A stretch of DNA of 19,159 nt from assembly GCA_030064795.1 (NCBI GenBank), contig JASJEI010000278.1, forward strand, positions 1 to 19,159. Reading direction: 5' to 3'. A program made the translations under genes and the position numbers. Below are positions 14,901 through 19,159 of the stretch, in pieces. Origin of the DNA: Pleurocapsa sp. MO_226.B13 (GTDB lineage Bacteria; Cyanobacteriota; Cyanobacteriia; Cyanobacteriales; Xenococcaceae). The first letter of the stretch is position 1; each line of letters opens with the position of its first letter. The notes beneath the pieces are model-generated. The model was not told the origin of the DNA, made no database searches, and was given only the letters and a program-made list of their open reading frames with translations.

Positions 14901-15951
14901 AATCGTACCGCTACAGAAAAATAACGATGGTTCGGTAATTACTCAATATTATATGGAAGATGTTGAGGCGATGGGTCTATTAAAAATGGACTTTTTAGGT
15001 TTAAAAAATCTCACCACCATTCAACGCGCAGCTAATTTAGTCCATAAAACTAAGGGTATTGCTTTGGATTTAGATCAGATACCTTTAGACGAAAAGAAAG
15101 CCTTAGAAATCATCGCCAAGGGCAAACAAAAAAAATTACCTGCCGATATTCAAGAAACCCATAAACTATTCCGTGCGGGAAATTTAGAGGGCATATTTCA
15201 GTTAGAATCTGACGGAATGAAACAGATTACTAAAGACTTAAAACCCTCTGGAATTGAAGATATTTCCTCGATTTCTGCCCTCTATCGCCCAGGCCCATTA
15301 GATGCAGGATTAATCCCTATTTTTATTGACCGCAAACACGGTAGAGAAAAAGTTAGTTATCAGCATCCTTTACTGGAATCAATTCTTAAAGAAACCTACG
15401 GTGTAATGGTTTATCAAGAGCAAATCATGAAAATCGCTCAAGAACTTGCTGGTTATTCTCTAGGGGAAGCAGATTTACTACGTCGGGCAATGGGAAAAAA
15501 GAAGGTCGATGAAATGAAAAAACATCGTGAAAAATTCATTGATGGTTCGGCAAAAAATGGCGTGACAAAAGATGTAGCCGAAGACCTATTCGAGCAGATG
15601 ATTAAATTTGCGGAATATTGTCTCAGTTATGATACCGAAGTTTTAACTGTAGAATATGGCGCATTGCCAGTAGGTAAAATAGTTGAAGAACAAATTAAAT
15701 GCAACGTTTATACCGTAGATAAAAATGGTTTTGTCTACACTCAAGCGATCGCCCAATGGCACGATCGCGGTACCCAAGAAGTCTTTGAATATACTTTAGA
15801 AAATGGAGCGATTATTAAAGCAACTAAAGACCACAAGTTTATGACCTCAGATGGGCAAATGTTACCCATTGATGAAATATTTGAACGAGGTTTAGATTTA
15901 TTGGAATTAGAACCTAATAAATTGAAAGTAGTAGAGCGATCGCTTTTATAA
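11947..15951 (+). CDS. dnaE: DNA polymerase III alpha subunit, N-terminal half (split DnaE-N), with internal intein and split-intein N-part
   Basis: The 1334-residue precursor contains 793 residues of DnaE plus two intein segments. The PHP domain opens with [14 protein letters not shown] (5-18). The polymerase catalytic aspartates are in PDIDTDF (Asp843, Asp845) and in [10 protein letters not shown] (Asp1015). A 431-residue intein (375-805) interrupts the conserved motif [14 protein letters not shown]. After residue 1224 (FAEY) the N-part of the cyanobacterial split DnaE intein begins. Mature DnaE therefore needs removal of the internal intein in cis, then trans-splicing with dnaE-C, whose gene is not in the window. 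The extein length fits DnaE-N halves of other cyanobacteria. The methyltransferase gene follows 41 bp later. The ATG at 11947 gives the normal PHP N-terminus. Confidence 0.97.
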   Translation: MSFVGLHIHSDYSLLDGASQIPQLIDRCLELDMPAIALTDHGVMYGAIELIKVCRNKGIKPIIGNEMYVINGDIEVNITEKKKRHRKYHQVVLAKNTQGYKNLVKLTTISHLKGYQGSGIFARPCINKELLQQYHEGLIVTSACLGGEVPQAILKGDLEHAEKVAKWYRDLFGDDYYLEIQDHGSPEDRMVNVAIVNIARKLGIKIVATNDSHFISCYDVEAHDALLCILTNKQITDDKRLRYSGTEYLKSAEEMKLLFRDHLEDDVIEDAIATTVEVADKVQPYNILGEPRIPDYPVPAGHTADSYLEEVTRQGLLERLKCRNHTEVPEEYMKRLEVELQVMQEKGFSTYFLVVWDYIKYARDNGIPVGPGRGCVLGDTQVMLSSGKEVPIKDIEVGQEVITHQGNLQTITHKHEYDCDEEIVKLKVSNLELSLTQDHKIWAVQTEDCVVDSAKTATVCKPTCNRYCIPKPFENYSLQWLEAGKLKKNDFVVFPRVPSAEAEITFDLLDFVEQKDYLYYDNESIWYKICTNHLATKKIPRYIKFDRYFARLLGYYIAEGWSRLGERECAVGFGLSKDETNYAEEIVALLDRIFGLSATIIPHETRYYLQVICYSRIVGKFLIALAGKGANNKRIYSKIITDGKAEYIKTLIAYIFRGDGHAGNKEKTLFIKYTTTSTVLASQLRLLLARFGYWASIIVRKDKQNVTMAIGQAACEAASLAINWQPEYGVKLSGKQLLDWNADFIDFPIGIKQQKFYRNDSFYVDDRYIYLKIKSTTKFHHTGKVYDITVPEDTSYVGNAIAIHNSAAGSLVAYCLKITNIDPIHHGLLFERFLNPERKSMPDIDTDFCPDRRGDMIKYVTDKYGEANVAQIITFNRMTSKAVLKDVGRVLGISFEDQNRIAKLIPVVRGKPTKLKVMISDDTPEVAFKQAYENDSVPIYNKDKEEIGSVRVRNWVDMAIRIEGTNKTFGVHAAGVVISSQPLDEIVPLQKNNDGSVITQYYMEDVEAMGLLKMDFLGLKNLTTIQRAANLVHKTKGIALDLDQIPLDEKKALEIIAKGKQKKLPADIQETHKLFRAGNLEGIFQLESDGMKQITKDLKPSGIEDISSISALYRPGPLDAGLIPIFIDRKHGREKVSYQHPLLESILKETYGVMVYQEQIMKIAQELAGYSLGEADLLRRAMGKKKVDEMKKHREKFIDGSAKNGVTKDVAEDLFEQMIKFAEYCLSYDTEVLTVEYGALPVGKIVEEQIKCNVYTVDKNGFVYTQAIAQWHDRGTQEVFEYTLENGAIIKATKDHKFMTSDGQMLPIDEIFERGLDLLELEPNKLKVVERSLL
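13069..14361 (+). other. Intein 1 in DnaE (cis-splicing, LAGLIDADG endonuclease type)
   Basis: Residues 375-805 of the precursor. Splicing residues are complete: Cys375 first ([13 protein letters not shown]), block B TQDH (436-439), a C-terminal [15 protein letters not shown], penultimate His804, last Asn805 and Ser806 as +1. Two endonuclease motifs are seen: LLGYYIAEG (552-560, Glu in the acidic position) and [10 protein letters not shown] (651-660, Asp659). The intein should be able to splice itself out. Whether the homing endonuclease still cuts cannot be told. A four-Cys cluster (449, 460, 464, 468) lies between block B and the endonuclease domain. I recall that Trichodesmium dnaE also carries more than one intein. 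Confidence 0.95.
15619..15951 (+). other. Split DnaE intein, N-terminal fragment
   Basis: Residues 1225-1334, 110 residues, plus the stop codon. It starts [20 protein letters not shown] and includes the conserved QWHDRG and block B TKDH (1293-1296), then [19 protein letters not shown]. This closely resembles the N-fragments of Nostoc and Synechocystis DnaE inteins, which assemble with a roughly 36-residue C-fragment made by dnaE-C. The last residues (VERSLL) are encoded by a HIP1 site and extend beyond the usual end. Confidence 0.97.
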
Positions 15952-15992
15952 ACAAGCTGTAGGAAGACAGATTAGTAGTTTGGCATATTTGT

Positions 15993-16814
15993 ATGAAATT
16001 GAATCAATTCAAACAAGAAGTAGCTGCGGTATACGATCGCCGTCAAGATACTTACGATACTGGCAAAGCAGGCAAATGGCATTACGATTTAGCTTGTCAG
16101 TTGGTTGAATGTGTTAGCTTGCAAACAGGACAAAAGGTTTTAGATTTAGCTACAGGTACGGGAATGGTAGGGATAGAAGCTGCCAAACAAGTCGGATCCC
16201 AAGGACAAGTAATAGGTGTAGATATTTCTGAAGGTTTACTATCAGTCGCCAGAAAGAAAACAAATGCCGAACAGTTAAATAATATTACTTTTCAAATAGC
16301 AGATATAGAGGCATTAGATTTTCCAAAAAGCAGTTTCGATCGCATTCTCTGTTGTTCTGCATTACCCCTGTTGACAAATGTTCCAGAGGACTTACGTTTA
16401 TGGCGTGAGTTGCTTACGCCTGAAGGAAAAATCGGTTTGTGTGTCTTTGCCGAAACTGCTTTTGTACATGGAGTCGTTTTACAAAAAGTGGCGCGACGTT
16501 ACGGTGTAGAGATTGTGATGAGCGACCTTACTGGTACGCCTGACAAATGTCGTTCTTTATTGTCAGTAGCAGGATATCAAAATATCGAAATTACTACCAA
16601 GCAGTATGGTCATTATATTCCTACTGATTCATTAATGCACGATCGCTCCTGGGATACTAGCTTACAACATCCCCACTGTTACCCTTTACTCGAACTGTCT
16701 TGCCAGCAAATAAAAAAGGCAAAAACTGAATACATTAAAGAATTAGAAGCTTTGGTTACAGAACGAGGTATTTGGAATGATATTACAACTTACTTTGTAG
16801 TTGCTATGAAATGA
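15993..16814 (+). CDS. Class I SAM-dependent methyltransferase (UbiE/Methyltransf_11-like)
   Basis: The 273-residue protein has the Rossmann-fold signature: motif I VLDLATGTGMVG (49-60), motif II GVDIS (75-79), motif III ADIEALDF (103-110) and FDRILCCSALPLL (115-127). These bind S-adenosylmethionine. The N-terminus (VAAVYDRRQDTYD) resembles UbiE/COQ5-type enzymes acting on small molecules, but the acceptor cannot be deduced. The C-terminal half is less conserved (HYIPTDSLMHDRSWD) and may set substrate choice. It lies just after dnaE on the same strand and could be read from the same transcript, though there is no functional link to replication that I can support. Confidence 0.9.
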   Translation: MKLNQFKQEVAAVYDRRQDTYDTGKAGKWHYDLACQLVECVSLQTGQKVLDLATGTGMVGIEAAKQVGSQGQVIGVDISEGLLSVARKKTNAEQLNNITFQIADIEALDFPKSSFDRILCCSALPLLTNVPEDLRLWRELLTPEGKIGLCVFAETAFVHGVVLQKVARRYGVEIVMSDLTGTPDKCRSLLSVAGYQNIEITTKQYGHYIPTDSLMHDRSWDTSLQHPHCYPLLELSCQQIKKAKTEYIKELEALVTERGIWNDITTYFVVAMK

Positions 16815-17051
16815 ATTGATTAACAACTATTAATTTTGTGATTAGTGCGATCGCCCCGAAAAAGAAAGATTTACAAAAGGATAGAGAGCAATTAAATTTC
16901 CGTCAGTTGCATAATTAATAACTGAAAATTAATTGTAATGAATTAAAGCTATTAAAGCGATCGCTTATTCAATATAGAAAAAATACAATAGATAATTTGT
17001 AGAGCGAGGCACACCCCACCCTACCATTACTACTTCAATACTCTCTTGGGA
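16815..17051. other. Intergenic region flanking the right-hand transposon
   Basis: No gene is supported. It contains HIP1 sites near 16846 and 16957, AT-rich DNA, and a C-rich run GGCACACCCCACCCTAC (about 17007-17025) of a type often seen in dispersed cyanobacterial repeats. The last 20 bases (17032-17051), read on the minus strand, would be the native guide-matching flank of the tnpB element. Confidence 0.4.
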
Positions 17052-17094
17052 TTGACATCCTCCCTCACGTCCCGTGAGGGATTCCCAAACCTCA
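17052..17094 (-). ncRNA. Right-end hairpin and probable 3' end of the TnpB guide RNA (omega RNA)
   Basis: CCCTCACG (17062-17069) and CGTGAGGG (17073-17080) form a perfect 8-bp stem with a 3-nt loop. It starts 12 bp after the tnpB stop and is followed on the minus strand by GAGGATGTCAA. In TnpB systems the guide RNA overlaps the 3' end of tnpB, ends at the right end, and continues into flanking DNA as guide. The RNA's 5' boundary within tnpB is not visible, so only the 3' part is marked. The expected native guide starts TCCCAAGAGAGTATTGAAGT. Confidence 0.5.
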
Positions 17095-18288
17095 CGATTT
17101 AGGTTTCTGTTTCTTTCTCGTAGAACGAGTTTTTCGCAACTGCCCTTTAACGCCATGGTTATCAGGTCTTATGTCCGCTCCACAGACAGTCACTGCGAGT
17201 CCCGCAGCCAAAATATTTTTTCCAGCGTTGATGTCTCTATCTATGCCTGTAGTTCCGCAACTAGGACAATCCCAAGTACGGATGTCCAGGGGCAGTTTTT
17301 CAGCTACAAACCCGCAATGGTTACATCTTTTACTGCTCGGAAAAAAGCGGTCAATAGATACCAGTTTTCGCCCGTACCATTCACATTTATACTCAAGTTG
17401 ACGAAACATTTCACCCCAAGCAGCATCGCTGATACTGCGAGCAAGTTTATGGTTTTTAACCATGTTTCTCACAGCCAAGTCTTCAATGCAGATCAGACTG
17501 TTATTGCGAACCAAATCTGTGGTCAACTTGTGCAGAAAATCGGTACGAGCATCTTTGATTTTGGCGTGTATTCTAGCTACTTTAAGTCGTGCTTTATGTC
17601 GGTTACTAGAGCCTTTGGTTTTCCGACTCAGTTCTTTCTGCGCTACTTTAAGCTTGTAATACAGCCGATTGAAATGTTTGGGATTGGCTATCTTCGCACC
17701 ATCACTGGTACTAATCAAACTAGAGACACCTGCGTCGATACCAACTTGTTTTTTAGTTGGTGGCAGCGATTCAATGGTGTAGTCATCCACCAGCAACGAG
17801 ACAAACCAGCGTCCCGAAGGGTCAAGTTTAACTGTAACAGTAGATGGACTAACACCATCAGGCAAAAGCCTAGACCAAACTATGCTCAGAGGTTCAGAGG
17901 ACTTTGCCAGCCACAATTTACCGTCTCGATATTTAAAGGCAGACTTGGTAAATTCAGCCGAACCACCATTACGTTTTTTCTTAAACCTTGGGTATTTGGC
18001 ACGTTTGCCCCAGAAATTAGCAAAAGCTTTTTGCAAATGCCTCAAACATTGTTGCAAAGGCACACAGCTAACTTCATTGAGAAAATCCAAGTCTTCGGTT
18101 TTCTTCCACCCAGTCAGAAGACTAGAGGTTTGCTTGTAATCAATCCGCTCTTGCCGTTCATACCAAGCTTCGGTTTTGGTAGCCAAAGCTTTGTTGTAGA
18201 CCAAGCGAACGCATCCCATTGTCCGTCGCAAGAGATTTTCTTGCGCTGGCGTAGGGTAAAAGCGAAATTTGTAGGCACGTTCGGTCAT
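17092..18288 (-). CDS. tnpB: TnpB RNA-guided nuclease, apparently intact
   Basis: The 398-residue protein has every expected TnpB part. The N-terminal helix-turn-helix opens MTERAYKFRFYPTPAQENLL. The RuvC-like nuclease residues are present: Asp185 in QVGIDAGVSSL, Glu269 in CIEDLAVRNM, and Asp350/Asp352 in GIDRDINAGKNIL. A CxxC...CxxC zinc finger (Cys322, Cys325, Cys341, Cys344) precedes the last RuvC motif. Length is normal for IS605-group TnpB. The ATG at 18286-18288 is followed by the canonical start of the family; a perfect TATAAT lies only 7 bp upstream. No tnpA is near. A long antisense frame on the plus strand across this gene is taken as a shadow. Confidence 0.95.
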   Translation of the reverse strand: MTERAYKFRFYPTPAQENLLRRTMGCVRLVYNKALATKTEAWYERQERIDYKQTSSLLTGWKKTEDLDFLNEVSCVPLQQCLRHLQKAFANFWGKRAKYPRFKKKRNGGSAEFTKSAFKYRDGKLWLAKSSEPLSIVWSRLLPDGVSPSTVTVKLDPSGRWFVSLLVDDYTIESLPPTKKQVGIDAGVSSLISTSDGAKIANPKHFNRLYYKLKVAQKELSRKTKGSSNRHKARLKVARIHAKIKDARTDFLHKLTTDLVRNNSLICIEDLAVRNMVKNHKLARSISDAAWGEMFRQLEYKCEWYGRKLVSIDRFFPSSKRCNHCGFVAEKLPLDIRTWDCPSCGTTGIDRDINAGKNILAAGLAVTVCGADIRPDNHGVKGQLRKTRSTRKKQKPKS

Positions 18289-18295
18289 ACCTCAC

Positions 18296-18301
18296 ATTAT
18301 A
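18296..18301 (-). promoter_or_regulatory. TATAAT -10 box just before tnpB
   Basis: On the minus strand TATAAT ends 7 bp before the tnpB ATG (TATAATGTGAGGTATG). If used, transcription would start at or next to the ATG, giving a nearly leaderless mRNA. No good -35 box exists at 16-18 bp, and GAGG lies only two bases before the ATG. Confidence 0.35.
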
Positions 18302-18332
18302 CCAGATTAGATGTAAACCCGATAGTTAGAGG

Positions 18333-18378
18333 TGTGCGAATTCCTCCCGTCAGCGTAGCTGAGGGTCTCCTTCGCACA
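18333..18378. repeat. Long imperfect hairpin, probable left end of the tnpB element
   Basis: The outer arms TGTGCGAA (18333-18340) and TTCGCACA (18371-18378) are perfectly complementary. Inside, TCAGC-GTA-GCTGA (18350-18362) is a second perfect stem, extended by CCC (18346-18348) and GGG (18363-18365) with one bulged G. Such interrupted hairpins are typical of subterminal ends of IS605-group elements. Confidence 0.55.
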
Positions 18379-18393
18379 AATGCAGATGAATGA

Positions 18394-18684
18394 AAGAGAA
18401 AAAGTATTAGAGCGATCGCACTTAGTAGTGTTATTGCTATAGATACCGCAACTATGACTTTAGCCCTATTCCCTTTGGCACTGGTCAACTTACCGATTCA
18501 AAATATAAGCTTATTTACAGTTAATCTGGCTTTTGTGGCTTTGTTGGCTCTTGCTTATGCAGCCTTTATTCAATGGGGCAGATGGCAATATAGTTTTGAG
18601 GTTTGGGAAGTAGTCAGCCTGTGAGGAATTTACTTGATTTATCTAGGAATAATGATTTTTAGTATTTCACCTGCCTCTAGTTAA
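18394..18684 (+). pseudogene. Remnant of a membrane-protein gene, interrupted by a stop
   Basis: One frame is open from 18394 with an internal ATG at 18454 (MTLALFPLALVNLPIQNISL, 56 codons to TGA 18622-18624). Past the stop the same frame stays hydrophobic (GIYLIYLGIMIFSISPASS) to TAA 18682-18684. About three membrane segments can be seen. The pattern looks like the C-terminal end of a transporter that has lost its 5' part and gained a stop, directly beside the tnpB element. I cannot name the family with confidence; a cation exchanger C-terminus is possible. The 56-codon frame could also be a small real membrane peptide. Confidence 0.4.
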
Positions 18685-18705
18685 GATCTATTGTAATTAA
18701 AAACC

Positions 18706-19120
18706 GTGATTCAGTCTTTACCCATTAGTGTTGCTTTATTTATCTTTGCTGCGGTAGTTATTGCCTCAGTTGGAGTCAAAATGTCTCAGGTTAGCGATCG
18801 CCTAGCAGATCTTACGGGCTGGGGAGAAGCAGTGATGGGGGCAGTTTTTCTAGGTGGTAGTACCTCTCTATCGGGGATCGTCACCTCAGTTACCGCTGCT
18901 GCTGGAGGTCATGCAGAACTAGCAGTTAGTAACGCTATTGGGGGTATTGCTGCTCAAACCGCTTTTTTGGCGATCGCCGATATTTTTTATAAAAAAGCTA
19001 ATTTAGAACATGCTGCTGCTTCAGTTGGAAAGAGAGAAACACGGTATGGGCAATATTGGCTTTGAAAGCGTCTTGATTTTGCTCATTTATGGCGGTGGAA
19101 TAGCGATGCTATTTGTTTGA
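18706..19120 (+). pseudogene. Na+/Ca2+ exchanger (CaCA superfamily) gene with internal deletion and frameshift
   Basis: From GTG 18706 a 119-codon frame encodes a typical exchanger N-terminus: two membrane segments and the first alpha-repeat [20 protein letters not shown], then [18 protein letters not shown], where family members continue for about 200 more residues. Instead the frame ends in an unrelated tail at TGA 19063-19065. In the next frame, from about 19010, codons read [19 protein letters not shown] and [16 protein letters not shown] to TGA 19118-19120, which I recognise as the usual C-terminal end of cyanobacterial exchangers. The middle, including the second alpha-repeat, is missing, so transport is not expected. 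The family assignment is from memory; the two-frame structure is seen directly. Confidence 0.6.
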
Positions 19121-19159
19121 GATCGTCTTTGGTTATTCCAAAGTAATACTCGATCTATT

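Larger units (their letters stand above)
17052..18378 (-). mobile_element. tnpB-only IS200/IS605-group (IS1341-like) element, approximate limits
   Basis: The element contains one gene, tnpB, and no tnpA. On its downstream side, reading the minus strand, a perfect hairpin is followed by GAGGATGTCAA ending at 17052; TCAA is a known right-end cleavage tetramer in IS608-type elements. On the upstream side a long imperfect hairpin at 18333-18378 is the probable left end. The exact left cleavage site and target motif cannot be fixed. Without tnpA it depends on a helper for movement. Confidence 0.6.

Noticed and set aside
17074..18393. A 439-codon open frame on the plus strand
   Set aside because: It lies wholly antisense to the intact tnpB and its translation has no recognisable domain; the minus-strand frame has all TnpB motifs.

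Overview
The window reads as chromosomal DNA of a cyanobacterium. It carries more than twenty copies of the HIP1 octamer GCGATCGC. It also encodes the N-terminal half of a split DnaE ending in the N-part of the naturally split DnaE intein, a cyanobacterial hallmark. I cannot name the genus from sequence alone.

Layout. (1) 1-838: the N-terminal part of an IS200/IS605-type TnpB runs off the left edge on the minus strand, with inverted-repeat-rich DNA upstream of it. (2) 839-5290: a Tat-exported PhoX-type (DUF839) protein on the plus strand converges on a two-gene minus-strand unit. That unit holds an atypical Nramp-superfamily membrane protein followed 28 bp later by a membrane-anchored PstS-like binding protein with an N-terminal zinc ribbon. 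(3) 5291-6164: a long intergenic region with direct repeats and three successive perfect hairpins. (4) 6165-10184: an unrecognised cyanobacterial protein, an AraC-family regulator, a Tat-exported DUF3500 protein and an inosine-uridine-type nucleoside hydrolase, all on the plus strand. (5) 10185-11750: palindromes and short repeats, a decayed HicA/HicB toxin-antitoxin pair, then an apparently intact MazE/MazF-like pair on the minus strand whose promoter is bracketed by a perfect 8-bp inverted repeat. (6) 11947-16814: dnaE N-half and a SAM-dependent methyltransferase. The dnaE gene holds a 431-residue LAGLIDADG intein inside the GPGRG/SAAGS motif and a 110-residue split intein half at its end. 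(7) 16815-19159: an intact tnpB-only transposon, then broken membrane-protein genes, including a Na+/Ca2+ exchanger that lost its middle.

How the parts relate. The phosphatase-like and PstS-like genes are neighbours with a possible phosphate theme, but no clear Pho box was found. The AraC regulator probably controls itself and the DUF3500 gene: a TTTGCAA motif occurs twice, 20 bp apart, before the DUF3500 gene and once inverted before the regulator. Making DnaE needs two splicing events: cis-splicing of the internal intein, and trans-splicing with a dnaE-C product encoded outside the window. The region from 10.2 to 11.8 kb and both ends look like accessory DNA (toxin-antitoxin modules, transposons, pseudogenes).
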